From NCBI RefSeq assembly GCF_000237925.1, contig NC_031502.1:12360675-12424674 (forward strand): a DNA stretch of 64,000 nt, in the 5' to 3' direction. The DNA is from Schistosoma mansoni (taxonomy: Eukaryota; Platyhelminthes; Trematoda; Strigeidida; Schistosomatidae). The notes below the pieces were generated by a model. It did no database searches. It saw nothing but the letters and a program-made list of their open reading frames with translations, and was not told the DNA's origin. Every line of letters begins with the position of its first letter. The stretch's first letter is position 1. A program made the position numbers and the translations under genes. Below, in pieces: positions 1 through 14,412 of this stretch.

Positions 1-180
1 CAGCGAATGAATTTGAAGTAAATCCAACGTTTCGCCTGGCAATCTGGTCCAAGCTTTTTCAAGGAATTCATTCGCTCAGATTTTACAAATATATTATTGC
101 TATTTAATGTCTTACATCAACCCGGCGCCCAAATACTGTGAAACTATTCGCTCTAATTCAGACGAAAGTTCTTATATTTA
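1..180. repeat. Penelope-type terminal repeat, copy 1 (cut by window edge)
   Basis: This stretch matches 50551-50935 almost base for base, apart from the gap there. Its first 60 bases also resemble the start of the Penelope-like copy near 20.79 kb: both have CAGCGA..., then AT-rich bases, then CAACGTTTCG. Read on the minus strand, the segment folds like a decayed hammerhead arm, with a GCTTGG/CCAGGC stem followed by GAAACGTT. I therefore take it as a terminal repeat of a Penelope-type element without its coding part. The family assignment is inference. Confidence 0.5.
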
Positions 181-2163
181 ACCTGATTTAGTTTCAAGCA
201 TTCATCTGACTTGAAGACATAGAATAAGTTCGTAGTAGTTATCGAGTTTTATCTTCAGAATAGAATAAGTCGTTTGGCAATCATTTAAATCTACACGCTA
301 AAATGGAACAACTCCACATAAGTATGATACTAAGCAAATGATATTTCTACATTTGTTTTATTTAGATTATAAACCAGATATAAACGTGGTGATAAAAAGG
401 AACAATAAATATTGCCTAATTCGCAACTGAAACAGTAGCTGCACTGAAACGATTATATTTTTATAAAAAGGAAATGAACTAACATCGATTTAGTAGGGTT
501 TTCTCGTAAAACAATACGGAAATGTCTTCAATGTAAAATATCTTTTAAAAGACGATTTATTTGGCTTAGTATCTTTTGTAAAGTGAATGATATATATATA
601 TATATATATATATTTGTTCTATCGAACAACCAGTTATAACTGTAAAGTTAAAACTGAAGAGCAACTAACAAACTAATTTGTGTCGATGAAAACATTGGAA
701 ATTCAATCAATTAGCGTACTTCATATAAGCACACTTGTAAACACATTATTTTTGTTATATACAAAAACAGTCATGATAAATAACAATCTAACTGAATTCA
801 TCTAAGAATAAATTGTTTACATTGTCCGGTTATGATTTACATTGGTCCACTTAAAGAGAGAAAGCGATTAAAATGTTTTGGCTAATCTAGAAAAATAATG
901 ACCAATTTCATTTATATTGTTATTGACTGAAAATGATGTTAGTTATTTCTCATTTACTTAGTTGTTGTTGAACAAATCTAGTTCAAAAAGGTTTGGATGC
1001 GATACAAAAAAGTGTATTTAGGAAGACTAGATATCGACTGTTGATTAGACAAAATTTCGATCAGATAGTCACAAATATTCCCAATTCATATCATTAATAT
1101 CAAATGTCCAGCCTTACAGTAAACTGAAATAAATACTCTATAATTCAAAAAGTACATTTACGAATACAATTAGTGAACAATAATAATCAAAGAATTCTAT
1201 CTAATTTCTTCCAAATAAGTTTCTAATTATTTCATCAGGAAGTGTGCTCTCTTATTATTGTGGTGCTAATTAATTATAAAGAATATCAATAGTCGATCGG
1301 TGATATAAGAGACTACATAATCACCGGATAATAAGACCAATTGAAACCTGTTTGACTAACCTTTTTAAACAATCAAAAACTAATAATTTGGAGCTTGTGA
1401 GAATACTAACTCACCAGACCCCGTATTAAAATTGATAAAAAGAAAGAATAACACTTTAGCATAAATCGCTCACTTTGATCTGGCTACTTTATTTGTCTTA
1501 AGGGATATACCTATACAAAATAGAAATTAATCCCATAGAAGCAGAATGTGGAACTCCGTCAGATTTTTGTCTGGTAAAAGTTCGAAAGACAAACCTCCTT
1601 TTTTCCACTTAAGTTATTCGTTTCCTAATTGATGATCTAAATTTGAAAACTAATATATTGTGAAGTTTAATATTCCTAACTTGTCTCAAATTTCGTCCTT
1701 AAAGTTTGGATTTTACAGTTTAAATGACTTGAAAAAAGATAAATACAAGAAGTGCTCAATTAATAAATTCATCTTAAGCTGGACGAAACAAACTTATAGC
1801 AAATTACGCAGAAGATTAACTTATCGTTCTAAATGAAATGGATGTCAATAAAATTGCTTAGTACAAACAACGTGAAAATGATATGGTCTGTTCGCGTATA
1901 TCACCAAAAGACTTATTTGAAGTAGGTTTAAAGTTGGGGAAATATTATAATGGACGATAACTGATGTTTCATCAAAACGTCCCATAAGGTACCCAATCCA
2001 TATGCTTACTAGATAAGACTGCAAAACAGAAATCATTTAAATCAACTAATAATTAAATCTGCTTGAGTAAGGCAGCCAGAGAACTGACATACATTGAAAA
2101 AAAAGTCAAGACATAAGAGATGGACAATATATAGACCACTATTATTTATCGAGAAATGAGTGG
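181..2163. other. AT-rich intergenic DNA
   Basis: I see no open frame with coding character, no splice-consistent exons and no recognisable repeat, apart from a (TA)n run at about 590-613. Confidence 0.6.
590..613. repeat. (TA)n microsatellite
   Basis: About twelve uninterrupted TA units. Confidence 0.9.
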
Positions 2164-3253
2164 ATGCAATAAAACTCAGGAATCATCACCCAATAATTGA
2201 CAAATATACAATAATATATCTACTTCTCTTATTGATAACTTTCCAAATTCACTTTGTAATTTCACCAGAATCGATATTACACTTTATCAGTACATCAGTT
2301 ACTATCAATTTCGATCAGCTAAATATTAACATGTGTTAGTGTATTTACCTGAATCACTGTGAATCGAACGACGACTGGTTCTCATAATTTGTACCATGAA
2401 CAAACTGATAAATAAATTCTTAAACTTTTCACTTCATGCATCCATGAATGTGATCAATTCAGGTTCGTCAATAACTAATTGCTTCCCAGACAACCACATT
2501 TCTAATTGTTGACATTCCATCAATCAATAATTTCCCATTGAAAACAAATTATGATTTCACACAATAAACACAACTCACCAGTTCAACACTAGTACATTCA
2601 TTGTTGTGGTCAAAAATATCAGACAAAATTAATGATGACCAACAGATTGATAACCAAATCGAAATTCCTATGGAAATTGACTGCAACTCAGATGCATGCT
2701 GACGAGGAATGATTGCTCGTGGAAAGGATAGAAAGGAATATTCAGTGAATTCCAGGAAATGAACACATACGTGGGAGAGATTATTCACACTAATCAATCA
2801 ATTTAATCACGTACACACACACGTGCACATGTGAACACATTATTTCATGCATCAAACGATCAAACAAATGATAGATAAAATGAATCCGGATGTTTTGTGC
2901 TTATAATAAGACCATTCTATTGCAGAAACCATGAAAATGGGAACTGGTGTACAAACAGACTGTCCATATTGTGATGAATTTCACATGTTGTGTGTTACTT
3001 AATACAACTGAATGAAACCCCATTCACTAATGAGTATATTTCATTGAAGAACAAAACGAAGTGTGCTCTCTCTCGATATACAAGTATGAAGGTTTTGCTA
3101 TTATGGAAAGTTGCTGTGGATTACTGTTAGTGCTGTACATTGTTGTAGTGAGAAATAATCAACTGTCATTCACAGATATGTGTCTGACAGTTTGTAACTT
3201 TGACTAAGACTGTAGAACTTCTTTTCTGTCACACGATTCTCATTCCACATGAT
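2164..3253 (+). repeat. Left arm of 1.09 kb near-identical inverted repeat
   Basis: The arm is the reverse complement of 10008-11096 with only occasional single-base differences. An 82-codon open frame inside it is read identically in both copies, but its sequence is AT-rich and unlike any protein I know, so I do not call it a gene. The arm contains a CA/TG-rich segment near 2810-2830. Its inner end coincides exactly with the 200-base assembly gap, so its true extent on that side is unknown. At the outer end similarity stops near 2164. No target-site duplication or terminal motif identifies the family. Confidence 0.9.
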
Positions 3254-3453
3254 NNNNNNNNNNNNNNNNNNNNNNNNNNNNNNNNNNNNNNNNNNNNNNN
3301 NNNNNNNNNNNNNNNNNNNNNNNNNNNNNNNNNNNNNNNNNNNNNNNNNNNNNNNNNNNNNNNNNNNNNNNNNNNNNNNNNNNNNNNNNNNNNNNNNNNN
3401 NNNNNNNNNNNNNNNNNNNNNNNNNNNNNNNNNNNNNNNNNNNNNNNNNNNNN
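3254..3453. other. Assembly gap (200 N)
   Basis: Exactly 200 N, which looks like a scaffold gap of arbitrary size. It abuts the end of the inverted-repeat arm. Confidence 0.98.
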
Positions 3454-6400
3454 AGAATTAGTCAAACATGGTGATCTTTACGTTCAAATGTGCATATAAG
3501 AAAAATCTTTTTTGTTTGTTTGTTTTCTCATTTATTTTGATATTAAGAATTGACAGGTGGATTAATTCAAATAATTTATTCATGAAAACATGATAAATGT
3601 TTTGGAGATCATAAACACTAAGTTTGTCAATACTTTATGTCCAGAGTTCTTTTTATAAAATCTCATCGCATTTATACCGGTCCACAACTCATTACAAAAC
3701 ACTTTGTTTCCACTTAATTTCATATTTTTGATACGATTGATCATTGTTTCGAACAAATCACACTTCTGATCCAACTTCTAACTTTCATTAACTCATCGAA
3801 CACTCAGCACCACAAATTAATCTGATCGGTTAATCCAACAGAATAGTTTACTTCCACTTAACCTCAGTTCGGTATCCACATGTTGAGTATAAACCTGTGA
3901 GTATTTTATCCGTAATATCCTTCAAAATTACAAAATTTTTGAAGACTCGGAATTTTTATCTTATATAAACTCTGAATGCTCATTTAATTTATTATTTGGA
4001 TCATTTGGTTCTTTCCTTTATTATTAAATTTAATTTATATTTACCACCACTTCGTTGAGAGCCTGTTTTATGCAGATTGATTTTATTCACGACCATTGTA
4101 ACCAGGATCTTCAAACCTTTTCTCTTGTGGGGAGGAGAGCGTCTTAGTATCAGAAACGTTATGTTGTACTCTTGTAGTCCACACTCCAGATTTAACTGGT
4201 TCATGATGTAGCTTGACGATCGCTTAATTCTATGAGTAATGACTGTGAAAAACGATAATTAACACTTAAAGATTAAAATACTCTTCAAAGAATTACTTTT
4301 TTGGACACTTTTTCTTTTGGACGCAAAAATAGCAATATATATTGGTTATAAATTCTGCCGAATAATAGTTTAGTTCTATATTACTTACTACAGTATATTT
4401 TTATAAGTTGAAGTCACATGGACATATAGCAAATTCTTACTAACTTTAAACCTCTATTCAGTATTTCGGAGAAATATCATTTAATTTTTTGTCTCTTTTC
4501 AACAGTTCTCCAGTTGATGTTTGTCTGTGGTGAAAACCAGCTCCTAATTGAATTTCAATCACAATCCCTAGAGTTTATCTTAGTTATTGATGACTTTTGT
4601 GTATTATTATTTATTTTGTAACTATTTTTAATGCTTTTATCGAACGAAAAATTTTATATAATAAACCGATATCAGATATAGGTAAGGTATGAGAAAAAAT
4701 ATTGTTTCTACTTTAAAACTTCTTCAATATTTGTTTATTAGCCTTTTATTGACAGAAAAACGGAAATGTTATGCTATTAAGCATGAGTTAACCGTGCACC
4801 TTATAATGTTAGATTCAATGATGAGTTAATATTTTCAGTTGCATATACATATACTCGATATTCTAACTAGTTGAGATTGTTACAAGAGATGTAAATAATT
4901 AGGATGACATACTGAGAATATTTTTTTCGAGATTGATGAACTTCCTATTCATCTAATCATACTTTTTTTCGTAATATTATTCATCTGTTAACATAACTAC
5001 TGTTTTCGAGTAATAGCGTTAACATGGATATCTACAGCGTAGTTTAGAAAGTAAAATTATACAAAGTTTCAAAAGGTTTAGATCTTCCAGTGTTAAACGG
5101 TAACGTTTTTAATAGAGACGAGTTATAGATTTTTTATCCTCAACTGATTCCAAATAGTCTGAAAACGTATTTCTTGAAACATGCTTTTAACTTGACTGTG
5201 ATTTTATTTTATCTAAAATATTTTGAAATGGGTTAAGTGTCTGTGAATTTGTAGAACATTTGGCCCTCAATGTTCAATATACACTCAATATTTAACATTT
5301 TTTCATTCACTCAGTAAGTGAATGCTCCATACAAGATTGTAATTTGTATTGAAAATCCCATTTCAAACTCTAGCTTTTACTTCATTTCCTTTTTATTCGG
5401 TAGTTTGAGATGCGCTACAGTAGTGTATTCACAGAAGGCTTATGTCCATAGCGAAGTACTGAGGCAAACTAAGATATTTGTTAACAAGTAAACCATGATT
5501 AGCATAGATAAAATGTCAGTTACCTGATGGTCCAGGAGTTTTAGTAGAAGAAATCAATTCTTCGAAAGTAGAAGACAAGCTAGCAACGGAACAAGAGATC
5601 AGCAGAAAAAAGTAACAGATGAATTATTAAATTTTAAGTAAACTATCATTTTACCAAGGACATTTGCCACCATGGTGTTAAATTTGCAATACTTCTATTT
5701 CATAATAATTCAAATTCAAAGTCGTACATGTTCTCCTAGTATTTCATCAATCAGTAGACTAGTGATAGAATGGAAATTCAGTGAACGAACTAAGTATCGA
5801 ATGAAATCCTTTAATTTGTTTTGTATTGATAATGAGATTTTTCTTAATTATGTTCTGATGAATAACTGGAAGATAAAATGTTTATAAACATTTCATAAGA
5901 TCTGTGGTGTTATAAACCAACTGATGTTAATGGACTGTTAAGTTCCGCACATTTATGAATAATTTCGAAAAGTGTATTTTTATATTCTGTAAATACCAGT
6001 CAATTTTCATTTTAAAAAGTGATTCCAGCTACATATCACTTTCTATAAGAAATACATGTATTCTACCAAGTCTTTCTTTTATTTCATCTCTATGAAGATA
6101 ATGATTTCAAACAAACATGTGTTCATTAGAAACTTGTATTACATAGGTGAAATCAAGTGAACAAGCAAGTTCCTTTCTTCTAAGTACTGAAATTATTCTA
6201 CTAGTTATCTTGTGGATTGAGAAGTTTAAGGTGTTTTAATTGTTTCCTCGATAAGCAACATGTAGCATTAATAATTCAACTTGTGTTAACAATATAAACA
6301 CAGAATTAATTAATAATTGAATGAACACAATGGATAAATATAATTAATCATCCACTCACTGTCCAAACAAATTAGAATATGTTTAATTATTCCTTATTGG

Positions 6401-9400
6401 AAGTTAGATCTTTTCTGTATTTCTTTTATTAATTCTGTTTTTACAAAGTTGAAATATATAAATTGAATTGTCACATCGGTAATATGATATGATATCTATG
6501 ATCAACATAATACCCTTCTTGAAATTTCGAAATATGATTTATGTCAAACTGAATCATAATCACTACGAATTCTAAATAAGATTCACCAGCTGCATAGATA
6601 AGTAAGAAGCATTAAAAATACAGAATAATTAAATTAAAGTAAAATAAAAACAACAAGTGTGAGTACGATTTGAGTGTCCAGCAATTGGTTTGTTTTCAAA
6701 TGATAATCAGTTTATAAAGTTTAACTTCAACCTATTGAAAAACTTGAACTTTCAAGCACACTAGGATCACTGAAGAAGTATGAATATGGCTAACAGACCA
6801 AAGCTAAGGGCCTGCTGACAGACAGAGACAATTACACAACTCTTTCACTCTAGTTCAAAGGAACCCAGCAGTATGCACCTACGGGATGCTAGGTTAGTAG
6901 AAAGGTATTTAAACATTATGAGAAGTAGAATGTCATTATTAAGTTAAAGTCTATAAAATTTGTGATTACTTTGGATGATTGACAAAAGATCTGACGATGA
7001 TAATCATGACTTCAATTAAAATAAAAAATATGACTGATCCTAGATAGTTTGCATCTGAAAAAAATCATCCCCCCGTAGCTAACTGAATTAAGATGGGGTA
7101 ATTAATTCTCACTTCCTGTATCGCTGCCCCAAACATCATATGCGAAGACTGTTAAGATTATTAGTGTAACGAACCTCCAGTCGAACACTGCTACGTGGAT
7201 AGAAAACTGTTCATTTAAAAGGTATGGTATGCGATATATTTTTTAATTTCTAGCTTACTATCGAGTGCTCTCAAGATTTAGAAATCTTTACTCATCTATA
7301 CATTTTGACGTTATTGAATTTAAGTCACACCAACTAAGTACTCCATTTATTTCCCTCTATTTCTAGTTAAAGATGCTGGTATTTCCAAAGGCATTGACTG
7401 GAGACCAAATGGAACCAACAAAGAATCAAGCTCATCTAATTAAAGTGAATAAATTTCTCATAGGTCACATTCAAGTTTACGGATATACAAAGGCATTCGT
7501 TTATAGATTTTTTAAGTCCATTTTCCAGTACTTATGGTTTAATAGTATCTAGTATACAGATTGTCTATCACTTCAGAGGTAGCTTATGTAGTATTGCCAC
7601 TTGAAAAAATTCTTAATACTTATGAGAGGAATGCAAACGTAATTCATTTGAATGAAATATTATACCTTAAATTCAAATGGATCTGTAATAACATGATCTA
7701 TCTTCAACATATTGGCTTATATATAAAATGTGATGAGAAAAATACTGTCACTTGTTTTTTCTCAGTTCTAAAATATTCATACTCACTTTGTTTATATACA
7801 TTACGTGTAAAATATTTAGTTAGAATAAATAATTTGTCAATGGACAAATGAAATCATTGTCCATTTATTTCGCCTAGCAATTTGTATACGTGGAAAGCAA
7901 AACATATAGTTTTCTAAACATGACACTCTAGATGAATGAAACTAGCATTTGTCAGGTAATGTAATACCATATGGAATAATATGTATACATATTTGTTAAT
8001 GGATTTGTTGTTGTGTTTGCTTGTTTGATATCAGCTTAATAACTGAAAAAAAAACAAGATTTCAAAGGATTTATAATGTTTAATATTATAGAGCTATGAT
8101 AAACATTGATAAAATTTCTTTCTTCGAATCAGTAAAATCTATCTTGACTCCAGGACAAATCATATGGCCTATGGAGTCCTATCGATTGTCTTCAACTTTT
8201 AAATTTTAACATAAACATCTCAGAACACAAATCAACTAAATCAATGATCAGAGTGCTATGTGTTTGGTAGAATTACGTCAGCATTAAGGATTATACTAAG
8301 TGACAGTGAGTAATACTCAGTAATGAGTAGCTGATTTTTATAGATTCCAGCTGTAATGTTTCCTTTTTATTTAAACTCGGTAAAATATCAAATACCTTGG
8401 AAATTTCTCTTCCTTCCAATAAAATGGTTTGAGTTTAGAAGGAAAAAACATTCACGTACAGGTATAGCATACTTACTAAACGCCTATTTTAAACAATACT
8501 TCACGACTCTACTTATTACTAACCCAAATTGATGCAAAAGCTTCTTGTTGATATTGAATATTTATGTCAAACAGTGTTATATCCCGTGGAGATTTATGAA
8601 TGGTAACTTTGAGAACTATTTGAGGACCAATATGATATATATATTTCCTATTGTATAATTGTTAACTAACTAAACTATTTATATTCGTGTCCCTCTTATT
8701 ATAAGCTTTATTTTGACCTATAGACTATTATTATACGATTTACCATTCTTGAGTTATGCCTAGTCTATTAATTATTGTTCCCCCTATTCACAGCCACTTT
8801 TGGCTAAAACTTGTACAAATGTTATTTTCTATTCTGTGGTACGATGTGGTCAGTTTGTTTGATATATAAACCCAGTATGTTTGAGAATAATGATTCATAT
8901 TGCAGAGGCTGTCATTGATGTTCTGGACTTAACTGACTGCACTAGGCAGAAAGCAAGACTGATAAGTTCTCAAGATTGATCATACGGCTTTTGTGTATCA
9001 TTGCTCTGATCAATAATTCACTCCTCTCTCATTAGCGGGAATCAGCATCGTTCATATATTAACTTGGCACTCAGTCAATTGATATAACAAACAGTACATT
9101 TAGCTTAAATATATCCCTCTTATTTGTAGCAAATGTTTTACCCTTATCTGATATTATAATAAAATGTAGTGAATACTTAATTCTATCAGCGTCTACATCC
9201 CACAGATTCTAATTTTCATACAAAGTCATTTTATTTTCGATCATACATTACGATGATAAATGGACGATCGAATTTGGGATTATAAAAGATAATAAACAGT
9301 CGTAAAATGATTCACTTATTGAAACTCATACCACTTTTAAAACTCAGTAATAAGTAATAGATTAATGTAAAGTAAGTAAACACATTAAAAATTAAGTGAA

Positions 9401-9625
9401 CATTAAGAATTTTCAAATTTAATAGAAACAAATCAAAGTCAGAAATAATTAATGGTGTATTCACTTGACATTAAACCATGAACGAAATGTGAATATTATT
9501 TATTTTGTTCTCATTAATAATTTACACACACATAGTTAAGCCAAGAAATCATAGAATTAAGGCGGAATCGAAAACAACTATGTAGGAATTAATATCAGAA
9601 GAGGTTTTGGGGATATTTAAGTAAT
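3454..9625. other. AT-rich intergenic DNA
   Basis: Open frames at 5672-5887 and 7561-7851 are low-complexity, rich in I/Y/N/L, lack splice context and start in AT-rich sequence. I regard them as chance. No repeat was recognised. Confidence 0.55.
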
Positions 9626-9818
9626 TTTGATAGTTGAGATTATGAATCGATTGAAGCTAGACCAGCATGGAAAATCTGGAAGCAGTGGACAGCTGTTTCG
9701 TCGTATTATGGGACTTCTCTGTAGTGCGCCTCCACGATTCTGCCTCGCGAGATTCGAACCCAGGACCTTTACGTTTCGCGCGTGAGCGCTTAATCTCTAG
9801 ATCTCTGAGCCGGCATCC
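9626..9818 (-). mobile_element. tRNA-headed SINE with decayed hammerhead
   Basis: On the minus strand there is a tRNA-like head: GGCTCAGAGATCTAGAG as an A-box region and GGTTCGAATC as the B box. It is followed by the hammerhead segment (9690-9735) and a tail ending in CTCAACTATC. The same head, ribozyme and tail order occurs at 28500-28690, 28725-28895 and 36588-36768. In this copy the ribozyme core reads AGAGA instead of CTGANGA, so it should not cleave. Confidence 0.8.
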
Positions 9819-10007
9819 AACAGTTACGAAACGAACCCGGAAATCGGATCTTAAACAAAAGTTTGAGGTCATCAGTAGTCTGTTTATGTGAAACATCCGT
9901 TGATAACAGAATGGATGCAGTAGTCCCAGCACATCAACTTCATTTAAATAATCACTCACATTACTCAACTATTGTCAGTACACTCGTATACCATAAGCAC
10001 TAATCAT

Positions 10008-11096
10008 GTGGAATTGAGAATCGTTGTGACAGAAAAGAAGTTCTACAGTCTTAGTCAAAGTTTACAAACTGTCAGACACATATCTGTGAATGACAGTTGA
10101 TTATTTCTCACTACAACAATGTACAGCACTAACAGTAATCCACAGCAACTTTCCATAATAGCAAAACCTTCATACTTGTATATCGAGAGAGAGCACACTT
10201 CGTTTTGTTCTTCAATGAAATATACTCATTAGTGAATGGGGTTTCATTCAGTTGTATTAAGTAACACACAACATGTGAAATTCATCACAATATGGACAGT
10301 CTGTTTGTACACCAGTTCCCATTTTCATGGTTTCTGCAATAGAATGGTCTTATTATAAGCACAAAACATCCGGATTCATTTTATCTATCATTTGTTTGAT
10401 CGTTTGATGCATGAAATAATGTGTTCACATGTGCACGTGTGTGTGTACGTGATTAAATTGATTGATTAGTGTGAATAATCTCTCCCACGTATGTGTTCAT
10501 TTCCTGGAATTCACTGAATATTCCTTTCTATCCTTTCCACGAGCAATCATTCCTCGTCAGCATGCATCTGAGTTGCAGTCAATTTCCATAGGAATTTCGA
10601 TTTGGTTATCAATCTGTTGGTCATCATTAATTTTGTCTGATATTTTTGACCACAACAATGAATGTACTAGTGTTGAACTGGTGAGTTGTGTTTATTGTGT
10701 GAAATCATAATTTGTTTTCAATGGGAAATTATTGATTGATGGAATGTCAACAATTAGAAATGTGGTTGTCTGGGAAGCAATTAGTTATTGACGAACCTGA
10801 ATTGATCACATTCATGGATGCATGAAGTGAAAAGTTTAAGAATTTATTTATCAGTTTGTTCATGGTACAAATTATGAGAACCAGTCGTCGTTCGATTCAC
10901 AGTGATTCAGGTAAATACACTAACACATGTTAATATTTAGCTGATCGAAATTGATAGTAACTGATGTACCGATAAAGTGTAATATCGATTCTGGTGAAAT
11001 TACAAAGTGAATTTGGAAAGTTATCAATAAGAGAAGTAGATATATTATTGTATATTTGTCAATTATTGGGTGATGATTCCTGTGTTATATTGCATC
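10008..11096 (-). repeat. Right arm of 1.09 kb inverted repeat
   Basis: This is the reverse complement of 2164-3253. A single-base difference is visible at 10973 (ACCGATAAAG against ACTGATAAAG in the left arm), so the copies are about 99% alike. Sequence beyond 11096 (TACTATCGTGGACAGC) is unrelated to the flank of the left arm. The 6.75 kb between the arms is single-copy in this window. Confidence 0.9.
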
Positions 11097-14000
11097 TATA
11101 CTATCGTGGACAGCTCGCTCAATTATCGAGGTTACTTATTCTTCTATCCACTCCCATATTTCATTAAACTATCTATGATAAATTTTGTCAACTATATAAT
11201 AATTTCTTTCGCTTTTGATTGATATAATTTTTTATATTATGTGGATCAGACGACGGCACGTTGTAACTACCTAGTGACTTTTTACTGAAGACATTGGTTT
11301 TATTATACGTCGGCTCTTCCTAGGATGGGTTGTGCTAATCTTTATATCTTTGGCAGCCGGTGGGAAGGATCTGATATATTTGGGGCCTAATTTATTTACA
11401 AAATCGTAAATCTTTCTTTTAAATGACTGTCAAAAAGCATCTGAATGTTAATCTTATATGGAACACCAGGAAAGTTTCGAAACATTTTCAAGCTAACACG
11501 TCATTCTGATAGACTTGACATAAGTCAGTATTATTATAATCAGTTGCAATAATATCAATTATCATGATACCTTCGAAACCTCAGTATCACTATTATTCTT
11601 CTATTCCCTTAAGACCAGATAATTTACACTTATTTCCTTAAACAAGCTACAGAATTACAAACGTACAATAATATAATACTAGTTTGGATCCAAACAAAGC
11701 AGTAAATCCACCATATAATGATCCAAATTGAGCTAATAAACCTGAACAGATAAAATGAGTCATAATCTAAACTTGGTGACTCTCATTGCAGTTTCTTGAT
11801 AAATATAAATGGATATTAACTTACTAGACTAACCGGACTAAAATTTAGAACTTATCTACATACTGTTCACTAACTACAAGTAGTTTTGAATGAAATAAAA
11901 ATAATCATGTACATAAATAGCATGTATTTCAAGTGATTGAATTAAAAGCCCTGAGTATGTATAGGGTCCGAGTTAACTTATCGATAGGTAGTTTTGAATA
12001 ATTGCCGGTTCTAACGATATCAGTCTTTTTAACTTCAAGCCTATGATAGATCATGAAGTAAAATAAATCCCTTTTTCTCATCAAATCTCGTTAATTGTTC
12101 AGTAAACAGAATTAAAAATCTCCGTTATTACACTTTAACAAATTGTAGGCACGAATTTAAACTTATTATATACTTAAGTAATCACTCTACTGACCTGTGT
12201 TTATATTACTCTATGAATACTTATCATATGATATTTGCAAAATAACCTAAAGTTTTAAAGTTGATGCAATCAAAAAGTATGTCAATTTACGTTGTCTTCC
12301 ACAAAATATTTCCTACCCTATAAAATGGACTTTGTAAGAACCTTTGTGTATACTGTTTTTTATTAGAAAACGGAGAAATGATCCTTATAACATATTGCAT
12401 CCGTACAGGTTCTTCCATATTTTTTAAAGTTCACTTAAATTTCATTCGACAGGAGACGTAATATGAACATGAAACCAAACAGAATACAAATGGCGTAAAT
12501 TATTTAGCCCGTGTTTTGGAGATTTGTCACGATATGTCAATAGTTTCCAATTATTTTTATTGATTTTTATATTGACGTCATTTCACAATAAAAATCACAT
12601 ACAGCAATTATCAGGAGTAAACAAACAGCTTTACATATAAAATTGTAATCTTAACACATCTGAACAATGCATAATAATCGTCAAAAAAACAACGGACTCA
12701 ATGGAATATTACTTTATCATGTTTTACAACCAAACTGACAGGCTATCAAGATGACTTTCAGCCTATTAAAACTTATCTTCAATTGTCTAGACAAAATAGT
12801 CAATCCTTTATTTCTATAGAGTTATAAACTTATCATTGATTTCTTTATTCACCTGTATGTTGTAATACGATGAGAGTGGAATCATTTTAGCTCTATAACA
12901 TTTTATTAAATTAGTACAAAAGTGAGCTATGACTGAATTGACTTATGAGACTTTTTATTATTTCATTTATTTAGGATTCACACATATATAATCCTACCAT
13001 TATTATTATTGCAACGTCAACAAATGATTATTGTATTGGTTGTTTGAACCCACTACTAGCCAGCATCCATCTCAGTTTTACTTGGTTTGTATACAGTTAT
13101 TAGTTAACCAAAGTGTATTTTGGAGAAAAAAAGCAAACTGAATGATCAAAATACAAACAACTAAAGGAGCAACTATGAACACGTTCGAAATTATTTATTT
13201 TAAAGAATAAGCATGAACATTGTTTAAGAATAAATAAACAATAAATGCATGTTATGACTTGTTATTATTGACTTGTAACGTGTCCACAGCTAACACTGAT
13301 TACAGAAATAATGTAAATTAGATTTACTTAAACATTCACATTAGTCAAGAAATAGTTGAGCTGATTTATATAAAGTGTCGTAATTTTCGACTCATATTAT
13401 CTAATTTACTTTCAGATGACTATCCACTAACTCAAAATGAGGTTTTGCTTTATGTTTGACAAAGAATAAATATATTTCTGAGGAAATTCAGGGAAGTTTT
13501 CACACATCGAATCTTTCATTAAGTATTTCATGAAAGTACTTTCAAGAGATTTGGACATGTCTCTTTTCAACTCTTGGACACATTTGGTGAGATTTATTCG
13601 ACAAACGAAATACTAAATCACATGACAAGCACTCTAACAAGTATATTTTATACTTGAAATATATACATATGTTCAGCGGACTCTTTGATGATCTGAATAT
13701 CGTTTGTCGAATGAAGTTGATTAAAAGTGTCCAAGAGCTGCAAAAAACACGTTCAAATCTCTTGAAAGTGTACTCAATAAATAATTAATGAAAGATTTAA
13801 TACGTGAAGACCCTCCTGGATCTCATGAGAAACACATTTATTCAAGACTTTATTTAGTAATTATATAATACCCCATACCTTGAGATCTGTATATGAACTA
13901 ATTCTATATATATTTATATTAGTATTTCATAGTTGGACCAGTAAAAAGAAACAAATAGTTGCTTTTTAACAGCACCAGTGATGTATAAACTATTGGTGTT

Positions 14001-14250
14001 TCTGAAAAAGAATAAACACAGTTTTCTGAAAGTAAACTTTTTGTGACCCTACCTGGCCCCAAAAGATTGTGACCAATGAAAAACTCATCCTTACTAATTA
14101 TATTTATATGTTCTTCCTGCTGACCACATGATTACAACGTAGAAATATGAAGTTGAATATTGTTAGTGTTCAGAATGTGTATATTTCATGGGTAATGATT
14201 TATGGATTCGTAATTTTGCAAGTGGACTGGAGGAAGGCATGTATATCATA
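11097..14250. other. AT-rich intergenic DNA
   Basis: No coding-like frame, RNA gene or recognisable repeat seen. Confidence 0.5.
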
Positions 14251-14412
14251 GGATGGTGACTTAGTGATCTAGAGTTTAATCACTCACCAAGAGCAAGGGT
14301 CTTGGGTTTTTATTCTCGTGACGTCATGGATGCACATTACTGACGAGTCTTATATTCGGATATAACAACTGCCTAGTGCGTCCTGGTTTTCGATTATTGT
14401 TTAATTGAGATG
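14251..14412 (+). mobile_element. Old tRNA-headed SINE with hammerhead relic
   Basis: The head (GGTGACTTAGTGATCTAGAG, then GGTCTTGGGTT) and the downstream order match the hammerhead SINEs elsewhere in the window. The core CTGACGA (14340-14346) fits CTGANGA and stem II can still form with two wobble pairs. The conserved GAAAC has become ATAAC, so the ribozyme is probably dead. This is the most diverged SINE of the family here. Confidence 0.55.

Noticed and set aside
2549-2797. 82-codon frame, also read identically at 10462-10710
   Set aside because: Identity follows from the inverted repeat. The sequence has no recognisable domain, promoter or splice context.
7561-7851. 96-codon plus-strand frame
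   Set aside because: AT-driven composition rich in Y/L/N/I and no ATG at the stated start (TTG). Looks like chance.
9657-9968. 103-codon minus-strand frame
   Set aside because: Lies across the tRNA-headed SINE; the frame is a by-product.
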